Assembly: GCA_049446715.1 (NCBI GenBank)
Contig: JBMTQX010000007.1
Span: forward strand, 1-64,000
Direction of reading: 5' to 3'
Source: Eutrophocola sp049446715
GTDB taxonomy: Bacteria > Pseudomonadota > Gammaproteobacteria > Pseudomonadales > Pseudohongiellaceae
DNA: 64,000 bases
Shown here: piece by piece, positions 26,299-35,337 of the stretch
Layout: each line of letters opens with the position of its first letter
Position numbering within the stretch: position 1 is the stretch's first letter
Made by a program: the position numbers and the translations under genes
Notes under the pieces: generated by a model
Database searches by the model: none
What the model was told of the DNA's origin: nothing
What the model saw: only the letters and a program-made list of their open reading frames with translations

Positions 26299-27030
26299 GT
26301 GGCAGATTATCGCTACACCGTTGAAACGGTCATCGTGGACGACAGTCCCATGGATGTCTTCCTGTTTCAGCCTGAGGGCAATGGCCCGTTTCCCGGTATC
26401 GTCCTGGCCCAGCATATCCCTGTCGGGCATACCGGCCTCGAGAATGACGAATTCACCCTGACTACCGCCCAGCGTTTTGCCAATCATGGTTTTGCGGTGG
26501 CGGTACCCTTCATCTTCCACTGGTGGCCAAAAAGCGAAAGCATGGAGTTGAAGAAACAGGAGAGCCGGGACGACTGGACACTGGAAGATGTCAGCATGGC
26601 ATTCAATGTGCTGGCCGGTCAGGATGGTGTTGATGCCGAGCGCATCGGGATCGTCGGGCACTGCTGGGGCGGGCGTGTGGCCTTGCTCGCCGCCTGTCAT
26701 ATCCGTCAGTTCCGGGCGCTGGCCATGTTTTATGGCGGCAATCTCAAAAAGGGCCTGGGGGAGGGCAGCATTGCGCCGCTGGACCTCGTGGCCAACATTC
26801 CTTGCCCGGTGCTGGGGGTGTTTGGCAAGGATGACACAAACCCGTCTCCTGGGGATGTGGCGGAACTCGAAGCCGCCCTGACTGCGGCGGGGATCAGCCA
26901 TACGTTCCACCAGTATGACGGTGCAGGGCATGCTTTCCAGAATTTCCCCAATCCGGAACGTTACCGTGAAGCCGCCAGTGAAGATGCCTGGGACAAGGTA
27001 CTCGGTTTTCTGGATACACAGCTGAAATAA
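26299..27030 (+). CDS. Dienelactone hydrolase
   Basis: A 243-residue cytosolic alpha/beta hydrolase of the DLH family. The nucleophile elbow is GHCWGGR with Cys122; the Asp is likely in FGKDDTNPS and the His in GAGHAFQNF. DLH opens dienelactone to maleylacetate downstream of ring cleavage, which agrees with the dioxygenase four genes earlier. The start is GTG 26299, one base after the stop of the dehydrogenase, so the pair is coupled. A terminator follows at once, marking this as the last gene of the run. Confidence 0.88.
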   Translation: MADYRYTVETVIVDDSPMDVFLFQPEGNGPFPGIVLAQHIPVGHTGLENDEFTLTTAQRFANHGFAVAVPFIFHWWPKSESMELKKQESRDDWTLEDVSMAFNVLAGQDGVDAERIGIVGHCWGGRVALLAACHIRQFRALAMFYGGNLKKGLGEGSIAPLDLVANIPCPVLGVFGKDDTNPSPGDVAELEAALTAAGISHTFHQYDGAGHAFQNFPNPERYREAASEDAWDKVLGFLDTQLK

Positions 27031-27042
27031 CCACATCAGTCA

Positions 27043-27078
27043 GCCCTAAAAAGCCGCTATAGGCGGCTTTTTTTAGGG
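27043..27078. terminator. Bidirectional terminator
   Basis: CCTAAAAAGCCGC-TATAG-GCGGCTTTTTTTAGG is a perfect palindrome with A- and T-runs. It serves the convergent dienelactone hydrolase (left) and RND transporter (right). Confidence 0.9.
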
Positions 27079-27095
27079 CTGTTGTGGCGCTCCAA

Positions 27096-30000
27096 TCAGG
27101 CCTGCTGGTAGTACTCCTCAATCGGACGTCCGCTGTGGTCCAGCTCCGGAATGATTTTCGGCGGTTGCATCAATGCCAGGATGGCAGGTACCAGGCCGAG
27201 CAGGATACAGGTACCGAACAGCACACCGAAACCGACACTCAAGGCCACCGGGATCAGGAACTGGGCCTGTACGCTGGTTTCAAACACCAGAGGTGCTACG
27301 CCCAGGAAGGTGGTGATAGAGGTCAGGAAGATGGGGCGAAAGCGGTTCTTGACGCCTTCGATGATGGCCTCACGGTACTCCATGCCATTGCGGACTTGCT
27401 CGTTGATGAAGTCGATCATGACCAGCGCGCCATTGATGATGACACCGGACAGGCCAATGATGCCGAACACGCTCAGCAGGGACAGGTTCATGCCCATGAT
27501 GAGGTGTCCCATGATGGCGCCGAAGACACCAAAGGGAATGACCGACATCACAATCAGCGGCTGCGTGTAGGATTTGAAAGCAATGGCCAGCATGGCGTAA
27601 ATCGCCACCAGGGCATAGAAGAAGTTCAGCACGATGGCGGGGCCGGTGCGGGCCTGTTCGCGCTGTTCGCCCCCGAAGTCATAGGTGAGATCGGGATAGT
27701 CGGACTGGACCTGCGGCATCAGCGTGGAAGTGATATAGGCATTCACTTCGTTGCTGGTGATGACTTCGGAATCCACGTTGGCGGTGACGGCGATAATACG
27801 ACGGCCATTACGCCGATTGATGGCGGTGGGACTGGTGCCTTCCTGCAGGTCGGCGACCTCCCCCAAGGGCACAAAGCCCTCGGCCGTGCGGACACGATAG
27901 GCGCGCAGGTCGTCGAGTGAATTGCGTTCCTCGGCCGGCAGGCGCACGTAGACGCGGACATCCTCACGGCCACGCTGAACACGCAGCGATTCATCCCCGA
28001 AGAAAGCCGCACGCACCTGGAAGGCCAGGTTTTGCAGGGTGAGGCCGTAGGTTCGGGCTTCCGGTTTCAGGGAAAAGGTGATTTCACGTTTGCCGGTGTC
28101 GCGGTCATTCTTCACATCAAATACGCCGGCTAACTGGCGCAGGGCAGTTTCCACTTCGCTGACCACCGCATCCAGGGTGTCATCACTGGCCGCCGTAAGT
28201 TCCACGCGCACGGGATCGCCGAAATTCATCTGCTGGGAGGAGTAGGTCAGCTTGCGCGCTTCCGGGACCATGCCAACGGCATCACGCCAGGCATCCTCGA
28301 ACTCGCCGGAGGAAAACTCGCGCACTTCGGGCGGTGCCATTTCCAGCACGATGGTGGCGACATTAGGCGTTTGCGCACCGCCGCCGCTGGCCAGCGGATT
28401 GGGCTGGCCGCTGTCCTGCGCGCCGACGAGGACATTCATGGATTTGATCGCGGTCTGGCCATTAACCAACTGGTCATACTGCTCGCCCAGGCGGATGGCT
28501 TCTGCTTCCAGGCGGTTGACCACGGCCTGCGTACGTTCCACCGTGGCACCGGCCGGCAGTTCGATGCTGGCGATGACACTGTCACCCTCGATTTCCGGGA
28601 AGAACGTGAACTTCACATAACCCCCGGCCATGATGCCGGCCGTGATGAACAGCAGGCTAATGGCCGAGGTAATGGCGACCCAGGGGTGGATGGTGATGAA
28701 GTGCAGGGAGCTGTCGAGCGGGCCGTCAACGAACCATTTGAAACCCCTACCTACTTTCTTGTGCAGGTTGTCCAGAAAAGTGGAGATGCCATTGCGCGCC
28801 TTGACCGTCGCGCGCTGGTGGGACAGGTGATAGGGGAGCACCAGCAGGGCTTCAGCCACTGACAGGAACAGCACGCCGATCACCACGGCGGGGATATCAC
28901 CCATCAGGCTGCCGAGTGTGCCGGGCAGGGTCAACAGAGAACTAAAGGCGGCAATGGTGGTGGCCACGGCGAAGATCACCGGGATGGAAATACGCTGGGC
29001 ACCCTGAATGGCGGCCTGCAGCGGGTGTATGCCGGTTTCCTGGCGGGCAAAGATGTTCTCGCCCACGACGATGGCATCATCGACCACGATGCCGATGGCG
29101 AGCAGGAAACCGATGGAGGAGAGCACGTTTACCGTAGTGCCGAATATGCGCATGATGGCAAACACGCCGATGAACGAAATCATGATGCCCAGGCTGGTCC
29201 AGGCAGCGACCCTGAATTCGAGGAAAATGGTCAGAGTGATGATGACCAGGATCAGTCCCATGATGCCGTTTTCAATCAGGATGCCGAGGCGGTCCTTGAT
29301 AATGGAAGCCTCATTGCGTCCCACGACGGCAAACACGCCGTCGGGCAGCGTCGGTTGCAGTTCGTCAACAAGATAGGTTTCGACGGTATCGGCAATATCG
29401 AGAATCTGTTCTTCCCCGACTCGCATGACATTGATCATCACAGCCGGAATGCCGTCATACAGGTTGACCAGATCCGTATCGGTAAATCCGTCAGACACGG
29501 TGGCGACATCGCCGAGGACAATGCGACCGCCATTCTCGCCGGTGCGCAGCACAATCTCCTCGAAGTCATTGCGGTCGTAGTTGCGCCCCAGCGTGCGCAG
29601 CACCAGTTCCTCGCTCGGGGTTTCGATTTCACCGCCGGGCAGTTCCAGGCTTTCCTGCCGGACAGCGACAGCAATGTCGTTCAGGGTCAGGCCCTGGCTG
29701 CGCAGGGCGTCATTGGAGGCCTCGATGGAAATCTCGTAGTCGCGGGCCCCGGATATCTCGACAATGGAGATGCCCGGCTTGAAGGTGAGCTCATCCTTGA
29801 TGCGATTGGCCAGCTCCTTCAGTTCCCGCTCGCTGGTGTTGCCGCCCACCACCAGTTGCAGGGCGCGCTGGGCGTTGCTCATCAGGCTGATCTGGGGTTC
29901 TTCGGCATCCAGCGGAAAGGTGGTGATCTGGTCGACTTCGGAGGTGATCTCGTCCATGCGCAACTGGGTGTCGGCGCCCTGGACCAGTTCTACGGTGACC

Positions 30001-30272
30001 GTGCCCATGCCTTCGGCGGCCACAGCGGTGATGTCGAGGATTTCCTCGACACTTTCAATTTTCTCCTCGATCCGGCGGATGATGGATTCCTCCACCTCAT
30101 TGGGCGAGGCGCCCGGATACAGCACGCTGATCGTGATGCGATTCTGTTCCTGTTCCGGAAACAGCTTGACCGTGATCTGCAGGAAATTGACAAAGCCTGC
30201 CACCAGCATGAACACCATCAGCAGGTTAGCGGCTACGCCGTTGCGGGCCATCCAAGCAATGATCCCGTTCAT
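27096..30272 (-). CDS. RND efflux transporter permease (HAE1 type)
   Basis: A 1058-residue inner-membrane pump protein with the RND plan: a first membrane helix at about 8-30, a large porter domain, helices around 340-540, a second porter domain and a final helix bundle ending near 1040. Typical stretches are YPGASPNEVEESI, IGIVVDDAIVVGENI (helix 4 with its paired Asp) and GFGVLFGTCILLGLVPA. It uses the proton gradient to expel organic compounds or solvents through an adaptor and outer-membrane channel. No outer-membrane factor gene is beside it. It starts one base after the adaptor's stop, so both are one operon controlled by the TetR gene opposite. Confidence 0.9.
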   Translation of the reverse strand: MNGIIAWMARNGVAANLLMVFMLVAGFVNFLQITVKLFPEQEQNRITISVLYPGASPNEVEESIIRRIEEKIESVEEILDITAVAAEGMGTVTVELVQGADTQLRMDEITSEVDQITTFPLDAEEPQISLMSNAQRALQLVVGGNTSERELKELANRIKDELTFKPGISIVEISGARDYEISIEASNDALRSQGLTLNDIAVAVRQESLELPGGEIETPSEELVLRTLGRNYDRNDFEEIVLRTGENGGRIVLGDVATVSDGFTDTDLVNLYDGIPAVMINVMRVGEEQILDIADTVETYLVDELQPTLPDGVFAVVGRNEASIIKDRLGILIENGIMGLILVIITLTIFLEFRVAAWTSLGIMISFIGVFAIMRIFGTTVNVLSSIGFLLAIGIVVDDAIVVGENIFARQETGIHPLQAAIQGAQRISIPVIFAVATTIAAFSSLLTLPGTLGSLMGDIPAVVIGVLFLSVAEALLVLPYHLSHQRATVKARNGISTFLDNLHKKVGRGFKWFVDGPLDSSLHFITIHPWVAITSAISLLFITAGIMAGGYVKFTFFPEIEGDSVIASIELPAGATVERTQAVVNRLEAEAIRLGEQYDQLVNGQTAIKSMNVLVGAQDSGQPNPLASGGGAQTPNVATIVLEMAPPEVREFSSGEFEDAWRDAVGMVPEARKLTYSSQQMNFGDPVRVELTAASDDTLDAVVSEVETALRQLAGVFDVKNDRDTGKREITFSLKPEARTYGLTLQNLAFQVRAAFFGDESLRVQRGREDVRVYVRLPAEERNSLDDLRAYRVRTAEGFVPLGEVADLQEGTSPTAINRRNGRRIIAVTANVDSEVITSNEVNAYITSTLMPQVQSDYPDLTYDFGGEQREQARTGPAIVLNFFYALVAIYAMLAIAFKSYTQPLIVMSVIPFGVFGAIMGHLIMGMNLSLLSVFGIIGLSGVIINGALVMIDFINEQVRNGMEYREAIIEGVKNRFRPIFLTSITTFLGVAPLVFETSVQAQFLIPVALSVGFGVLFGTCILLGLVPAILALMQPPKIIPELDHSGRPIEEYYQQA

Positions 30273-30273
30273 G

Positions 30274-31494
30274 TCAGTTCACCATGCCGCTGGCAGCCGG
30301 GGCGGCCTGCACCCGCATGCCGTCCGAGACGAGGGCGATGTCACTGGTGACAAGGGGCGTACCCTCGGGCAGGTCAGGGGCAAGCAGCACGGCCTGATTG
30401 CCCTCCTGGCGCACAAATTCCACCGGCACGATGTTCAGGATTCCCTCTGCCGTGGCAGTCCACACCGTGTTGTTGGCACGCAGGGCACTGACCGGCAGCA
30501 CGAAGTGTTCGGCCAGATGCATGCCCTCAATGGCAACATCTGCATACATGCCCACGAGCAGGGGAGGTGCCTCCAGGGCAATGGGAGAATCCAGTTCGCC
30601 AACCAGTTTGCCGGGCGTATACGGATCACGCACACGCACGACGACGTCCACGGTGCGGGTGGTCCGGTCAATGTCGGATTCCACGCGGTGCACATAGCCT
30701 TCCCATTCATATTCATGCCCGCCGTGATCGACACTGACCCAAGCACGTCGTTCGCCGTTTTCCGGTTGCCATAATCCGGGAATGAACACGGCATCGTCGG
30801 CATTCAGGGAGACAACCACTTCAACTTCGTCACTGGCGTAGAACCGGCCCAGTTCGCGACCGGGCGCCACGATATCGCCCAGGCCAACGCTTTCCTCGTA
30901 GATGCGGCCACTGAAGGGGGCACGAATGCTGGTGCGTTCCAGGTCCAGTTGCCTGTTCAGGATGACGGCTTCCTGGCGGGCAATGGCTGCCTGCGTCTGG
31001 GCGCGGCGGCTGATGGCATCATCCAGGGCCTCTTCACCGGCAAAATCACGGGCCCGCAGTGACTCCAGGCGGGCAACCTGTTTGTTGAGAAAATCCAGGT
31101 TGGCCTGGTTCGCGGCCTGGTTGGCACGGGCCTCTTCCAGATTCGCCTCAAAGGTACGCGGGTCAATCTGTATCATGGTGTCACCGGCTTGCAGGGCGCC
31201 ACCACTGACAAACTGTGGATGCAGGGAAACCACTTCACCGCTGACCTGCGACGAAATGACGATGGCCGCTGTTGGCATGACGATACCATTGCCGTTCACC
31301 AGCAGGGGGGCATCACGCCAGGCGAGGGGGCTGGTGGTGACACTGGGTACCAGCGTGGCAGGATCACGCTGTTCCGGGGCGGGGCGCAGGGCCTTGAGCA
31401 TGACAAAGCTGAATACGCCGAAGCCGAGAATGGCGATACAGGCGAAAAACCACAGCGGCCTGCGTGGCTTTAGCAGAGTGTTGGGGGTCTCCAT
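30274..31494 (-). CDS. RND efflux periplasmic adaptor (membrane fusion protein)
   Basis: A 406-residue adaptor: an N-terminal membrane helix (about 16-37, LWFFACIAILGFGVFSFVML), a lipoyl-like half (VSGEVVSLHPQFVSGGALQAGD), an alpha-hairpin (about 120-185), the second lipoyl half (IRAPFSGRIYEESVGLGDIVAPG) and beta-barrel domain. It links the RND pump to an outer-membrane channel. ATG 31494 is taken as the start because the membrane helix then sits at the N-terminus; GTG 31506 is four codons upstream. The longer open frame runs through the operator and into the TetR gene, which is not plausible. Confidence 0.88.
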   Translation of the reverse strand: METPNTLLKPRRPLWFFACIAILGFGVFSFVMLKALRPAPEQRDPATLVPSVTTSPLAWRDAPLLVNGNGIVMPTAAIVISSQVSGEVVSLHPQFVSGGALQAGDTMIQIDPRTFEANLEEARANQAANQANLDFLNKQVARLESLRARDFAGEEALDDAISRRAQTQAAIARQEAVILNRQLDLERTSIRAPFSGRIYEESVGLGDIVAPGRELGRFYASDEVEVVVSLNADDAVFIPGLWQPENGERRAWVSVDHGGHEYEWEGYVHRVESDIDRTTRTVDVVVRVRDPYTPGKLVGELDSPIALEAPPLLVGMYADVAIEGMHLAEHFVLPVSALRANNTVWTATAEGILNIVPVEFVRQEGNQAVLLAPDLPEGTPLVTSDIALVSDGMRVQAAPAASGMVN

Positions 31495-31511
31495 GGGGGT
31501 GTTCACTTCAT

Positions 31512-31529
31512 TGACTGACTGGTCAGTCA
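31512..31529. promoter_or_regulatory. TetR-type operator palindrome
   Basis: TGACTGAC-TG-GTCAGTCA is a perfect 8+8-base palindrome in the 60-base gap between the divergent adaptor and tetR genes. Its size and symmetry fit binding by a TetR dimer, and its place would let one bound repressor shut off both genes. Confidence 0.8.
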
Positions 31530-31557
31530 GTTTTATAATTTTTGAGGTTATTGTCAA

Positions 31558-32208
31558 GTGGTAAGTGGGTTTAACGGGGTGCAGGCACTGAAAGATCATG
31601 TCCCAAGCAAGCGGGAGCAGCAAAAGGAAGCGCGGCGCAATGCCATCATTGATGCCGGCTTCCAGGAGTTTGCGCTGCAGGGTTTCACGGCCACCAAGCT
31701 GGATGATGTGGCTGTGCGCGCCGGTATCGGCAAGGGCACCATTTATCTGTATTTCGACAGCAAGGAAAGCCTGTTTGAGGAAGTCATCCGCAAGAACCTG
31801 TTTCCTGCTCGCGATGAGGCCGAAAACCGCGCCGCTGAATTTACCGGCACGGCCACTGAACTGCTGAGGATCCAATTCCGGCGCATGTATGAATTCCTGC
31901 ACGAGGACAAAATGCCACAACTGCTGGCCCTGATCATGAGTGAGTCCACCCGCTTTCCGACCCTAGCTGATTTCTTTTTCCGCGAAATGGTCAGTCGCAA
32001 CCAGGACCTGATGCGCCGAACCATCAAGAAAGGGGTGGCCAGTGGAGAATTCCGCGAAACCTTTCCCGAGGAGTTCACCCAAATACTCATGGCCCCGACC
32101 ATGATCAGCGCTCTCTGGAAACTGCAGTTCGACAATCATTCACCGCTGGATATCGACGCCTTTGCGGAAGCTCATATCGACTTCATCCTGCGCGGCCTGA
32201 AACCCTGA
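31558..32208 (+). CDS. TetR/AcrR family repressor of the RND operon
   Basis: A 216-residue regulator. The N-terminal helix-turn-helix reads TKLDDVAVRAGIGKGTIYLYF, preceded by ARRNAIIDAGFQEFALQGF; the C-terminal 130 residues are an all-helical ligand-binding domain of the type found with efflux pumps. It should repress the divergent adaptor-pump operon, and itself, through the palindrome at 31512-31529 and release it when a toxic ligand binds. The GTG at 31558 gives the longest product; GTG 31579 is another possible start. Neither has a clear ribosome-binding site. Confidence 0.88.
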   Translation: MVSGFNGVQALKDHVPSKREQQKEARRNAIIDAGFQEFALQGFTATKLDDVAVRAGIGKGTIYLYFDSKESLFEEVIRKNLFPARDEAENRAAEFTGTATELLRIQFRRMYEFLHEDKMPQLLALIMSESTRFPTLADFFFREMVSRNQDLMRRTIKKGVASGEFRETFPEEFTQILMAPTMISALWKLQFDNHSPLDIDAFAEAHIDFILRGLKP

Positions 32209-32318
32209 CCTGTGCCTCGGGGCCTCTTGACCCGGATCAAACAACCCCGGAATTCTGCTTTCAAGCCACCCCTGACAGGCGTAGAGTGGGCCGCACACTG
32301 TCGATGGGGGTTTGTGCC

Positions 32319-33059
32319 ATGTTCACCGTTTCCCGCCTGTTTTCAGCCACTTTATTGGTTTGTCTGCTCAGCCCTTTCGGCCAGGCCCAGACCAGCCTGG
32401 ATGACCGGCTTGTGCTGGCATCACCGGACGTGATTGCTGCTGATCCGGCACTGACTGGGCACATGAATACCCTGGCAACAGCGGCCATCACAGAACATTG
32501 CGCGGCCTGTCATGGCGCCGACCTGACCGGCAGGATCGGTGTGCCCAATCTGGTCGATTTTGACTGGAATTGGGGTGTGACGGGCTACGAGTTGACGCAG
32601 GCCGAAGGGGTCTTCGCCATCATGCAGACGATTCTTTACGGCATTCGCAATACGGACTGTGCCGACGACATCAAGCGCTACGGCGCATGTCCGGACACGC
32701 GTTTTTCCCAGATGCCGGGATATGGCGAACTGGGTTTTACCGAAGCGCAGCTCAATGGCCTGGTGGATTTTGTGCTGGGACTGGCAGGGCAGCCGCATGA
32801 TGCCGCTGCTGCCGAAAGTGTCAGTAACCTGATAGGTCTGTGCGCCGAGTGCCATGGTGATGACAGTGCTGGTTATAAACCGTTCGGCGGCCCCGATCTG
32901 ACTGATGACGTCTGGCTTTATGGCGACAGCCGCGAACAGGTTTATGATGTCATTGCCAATGGCAGGGTGGGTATCTGTCCGGCCTGGAGTACCACGATAT
33001 CACCGGCTGAGGTCAAGGCGCTCGCGCTAACCATTTACCAGCAATCGATGGGTTACTGA
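32319..33059 (+). CDS. Dihaem cytochrome c (CcoP/FixP-like two-domain)
   Basis: A 246-residue periplasmic protein with a Sec signal peptide (cleavage near GQAQ, residue 24) and two haem c motifs: CAACH (C61, C64, H65) and CAECH (C175, C178, H179). The first domain has a likely Met ligand in FSQMPGYG. The arrangement is like the paired cytochrome domains of cbb3-oxidase subunit III, but there is no membrane anchor and no oxidase gene nearby. It is a soluble electron carrier that could serve one of the window's quinoproteins. ATG 32319 was chosen for the signal peptide; ATG 32304 is five codons upstream. Confidence 0.8.
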   Translation: MFTVSRLFSATLLVCLLSPFGQAQTSLDDRLVLASPDVIAADPALTGHMNTLATAAITEHCAACHGADLTGRIGVPNLVDFDWNWGVTGYELTQAEGVFAIMQTILYGIRNTDCADDIKRYGACPDTRFSQMPGYGELGFTEAQLNGLVDFVLGLAGQPHDAAAAESVSNLIGLCAECHGDDSAGYKPFGGPDLTDDVWLYGDSREQVYDVIANGRVGICPAWSTTISPAEVKALALTIYQQSMGY

Positions 33060-33285
33060 CTGACAGCCTGACCAGGCCTCTGGCAGCGTCTCGAAGGCTT
33101 TCTTCTTTTCCTCTTGCCAGGTCTGCATGGCCTGCGGGTTTTGCATCAACCCTTTCAGGACTGCCATGGCCGCAAGGTGGTGAGCATCCTGTTGCTGAAA
33201 CATGGTCATCCCATGCTGTTTACTCTGTTCAGCTATCTCTTCGAAAGTGTTGCCGGTGAATGTTTCATCGCAGGCGCGAGTTCCT
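33027..33285 (-). pseudogene. Small conserved-looking gene lacking its 5' end
   Basis: The minus-strand frame reads ACDETFTGNTFEEIAEQSK, then HGMTMFQQQDAHHLAAMAV, ending with EEKKKAFETLPEAW and a short tail before the stop at 33027. Codon pattern and amphipathic helices make it look real, but upstream only a few codons remain before an in-frame stop near 33305, with no ATG, GTG or TTG at the proper place. The only internal ATG is at 33209 (60 residues). The missing start coincides with the missing start of the oxygenase remnant on the other strand. Function unknown. Confidence 0.5.
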
Positions 33286-33287
33286 CG

Positions 33288-33705
33288 GCTACACCTGTAA
33301 AGAGAGGCTCAAGCGGACCAGTGACAGGCAGTTGAAAGACCAGCAGATTATCCGCTCATGGGTCGTGCGCCAGTTTGCCGGCGAATACCATCCCGTCCAT
33401 CATCACAGTGGCCACATTTCGGGGGCAGCTTCCCTGAAACTGCCGTCCAGCATGGGCGATACCGTACAGAGCAACAAGCAAAGTAACGCCAACGCAAACC
33501 TGGTTTTCATGCACGGCTCACCCAGCCTGTTTTCCCAGGCCACGTTCGAAGTGAAACCGGAAGTGGAGGATTTTTACAGGTTTCCGGCATACCTGATGCA
33601 CGGGGTATATGCTTTCACGGGGGCGGACGAGGAACGGCGCTCGATTTCCTTCAATGCCATTCTCGACCCGGAAGCGTCAGTCTACGGATGTTTCTGGCGT
33701 AGTGC
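33288..33705 (+). pseudogene. C-terminal remnant of a 2OG-Fe(II) oxygenase-like protein
   Basis: The plus-strand frame carries the hallmark of the putative 2OG-Fe(II) oxygenase family (2OG-FeII_Oxy_5/TIGR02466-like): IIRSWVVRQFAGEYHPVHHH, HSGHISGAASLKLP, then FYRFPAYLMHGVYAFTG and DEERRSISFNAILDP. The first His cluster and the later Arg of the jelly-roll are present, so most of the catalytic core survives. The N-terminal part of the usual protein is missing: the frame enters at about 33288 with no start codon or signal, right where the opposite gene is also cut. The 3' end runs into the DUF1428 gene. Confidence 0.65.
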
Positions 33706-34068
33706 TCAGGCGTCATCCTTGCGCCACGCCAGCAAGGGTTCAAACCCGCCTAGTATCATGCGGGAGCCGTCAAAGGGCATATCACCCATATCCATCAGCC
33801 GCGGGTCTTCGTACATACCCTTGTGCGCCTCAGCCGCAGCTTCCCGGTCCGGCCAGATAACCCAGGACGACACGATTTTCTCACCCGGTTCGGCTTTTAC
33901 GGCCTTGCGATAATCCGTGTTGTCACCATCCGGAATTTCCTGCTCCCAGTTTTCCCGGATTTCGATGGCCCCGTAATCCCTGGCCACCTCGGCAAACACG
34001 GAGGCAATTTTCAGATACTCGTCCTTGTGCGCTTCCGGTACGGCGATAATGTAGGTGTTGATATACAT
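33706..34068 (-). CDS. DUF1428 family protein
   Basis: A 120-residue cytosolic protein of the DUF1428 family (about 115-120 residues, a dimeric alpha/beta-barrel-like fold). It starts MYINTYIIAVPEAHKDEYL and ends MPFDGSRMILGGFEPLL, both typical of the family. ATG 34068 has AAGGAG seven bases upstream, better than the longer frame to 34104. Biochemical function is not known for the family. It lies in a region of broken genes but is itself intact. Confidence 0.85.
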   Translation of the reverse strand: MYINTYIIAVPEAHKDEYLKIASVFAEVARDYGAIEIRENWEQEIPDGDNTDYRKAVKAEPGEKIVSSWVIWPDREAAAEAHKGMYEDPRLMDMGDMPFDGSRMILGGFEPLLAWRKDDA

Positions 34069-34081
34069 GTCAGTCTCCTTC

Positions 34082-34263
34082 AGGGTACAGAGCCCAAATT
34101 CCATGACGGCGGTATCGACGTCAAAACCGGCACTTTGTACTACGCTGGTGACGACATGGTATCAGTCCTCAAGACCAAAACGCCGTGTTTCATCATCAAC
34201 TATCAAGATCCGCTCTCCATGGGTAGCCAGGGGCGCCTTGACTTGAATAACACCACTCCCTAA
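34082..34263 (+). other. Orphan open frame, possible gene remnant
   Basis: The frame reads GTEPKFHDGGIDVKTGTLYY followed by AGDDMVSVLKTKTPCFIINY and stops at 34263. It looks protein-like, with plausible strands and balanced composition, but no start codon or ribosome-binding site precedes it, and it begins within the leader of the divergent DUF1428 gene. It may be the 3' end of a deleted gene. No family was recognised. Confidence 0.35.
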
Positions 34264-34290
34264 TCTGCCCGTTTTCCGGAAATCTTATTC

Positions 34291-35298
34291 ATGAACAGGC
34301 TCCTGGCTTCAGCACTCTTCCTAGGTATCATATATGCCACCTGCGGTGTGGTGGCAGTCATCACCGTGATGCCGGTCAACGGCCAGCCCAGCGAAAGGCT
34401 GACCCCTGACGTCAGTGCCGTCATGGCGGCCGGGCCGCTCAATGAAGTCAGCGGCATGGCGAAAAGCCGCTCCTACCCGAACACCTACTGGGTCGTGAAT
34501 GACTCCGGCAATGATGCTCGGCTGTTTGCCATTAACCGGGAAGGGCAGATGATCATCCCCACGTTTTCCCGGTTCTCCTATTATGGTGAGACACCGGAAG
34601 ACGGCAAGCAGCAGTGGGAGGGCTTTCGTGTGCTCTATACCCGCAACGTGGACTGGGAAGCGATGACGGCCGATGACAGTTACCTGTACGTGGCCGATAT
34701 CGGCAACAACTTCAACAACCGTCGCAACCTGGTGATCTATGCCCTGAGCGAAATCGATCCCACGGCGTCCACGCAATCGGCAGCCATCAAGATCATACCG
34801 GTGCGCTACCCGGAACAAACCGGCTTTCCCGGCCTGAATGGCAAGCGCCACTTCGACAGTGAAGCCCTCTTCAGTGCGGATGACCACCTGTACCTGGTCA
34901 CTAAGCATCGCGCGGCACAAGGGCGCGCAGAAGCCGGTGCCAACCTGTACCGGCTTGATACCGAATACACTGACCGGGACAACGACCTGGTCCTGATTGA
35001 CCACCACCCGGACATTACCCAGGCGACCGGGGCGGAACTGTCTCCGGATGGCCAGCGACTGGCTGTCATTTCCTATACTGACCTGTGGCTGTTCGACCGC
35101 CCTGAGGAGGGTGACAAGTGGCTGTCCTCCAGCCATCGTCGCTATCTGCTCAACACGGCGATCCTGCGCCAGGTGGAGACCGTGATCTGGGATGATGAGC
35201 GCACCCTGATCCTCAGCAACGAACAACGTGAGCTGTTTACCTTAGATCTGGTGGATATCGGCGAGATATCACCGGTTTTGTCGAATAAAACCGAGTAA
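34291..35298 (+). CDS. Secreted or membrane-anchored propeller-like protein of unknown function
   Basis: A 335-residue protein with one hydrophobic N-terminal segment (about 4-27, a signal peptide or anchor). The remainder has blade-like repeats of strands: NTYWVVNDSGNDARLFAINR, DDSYLYVADIGNNFNNRRN, LVIYALSEIDP, EALFSADDHLYLVTKHR, ATGAELSPDGQRLAVISY. These resemble six-bladed propellers of the esterase-like/NHL type. No catalytic residues can be fixed. It ends 98 bases ahead of purK, which has its own promoter. Confidence 0.6.
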   Translation: MNRLLASALFLGIIYATCGVVAVITVMPVNGQPSERLTPDVSAVMAAGPLNEVSGMAKSRSYPNTYWVVNDSGNDARLFAINREGQMIIPTFSRFSYYGETPEDGKQQWEGFRVLYTRNVDWEAMTADDSYLYVADIGNNFNNRRNLVIYALSEIDPTASTQSAAIKIIPVRYPEQTGFPGLNGKRHFDSEALFSADDHLYLVTKHRAAQGRAEAGANLYRLDTEYTDRDNDLVLIDHHPDITQATGAELSPDGQRLAVISYTDLWLFDRPEEGDKWLSSSHRRYLLNTAILRQVETVIWDDERTLILSNEQRELFTLDLVDIGEISPVLSNKTE

Positions 35299-35337
35299 AA
35301 TCAATAGCTTTTCGCTATTTCATTCGCCGGCGCGTGG

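Noticed and set aside
29025..30350. Long plus-strand frame opposite the RND permease
   Set aside because: Shadow of a GC-rich gene; no start signal or domain.
31495..31920. N-terminal extension of the RND adaptor
   Set aside because: It would run through the operator and overlap tetR on the other strand; the membrane helix marks the start at 31494.
33823..34263. A 146-residue plus-strand frame across the DUF1428 gene
   Set aside because: Its first 80 residues are antisense to DUF1428. Only the last 60 residues look protein-like, and those are listed as an orphan frame.
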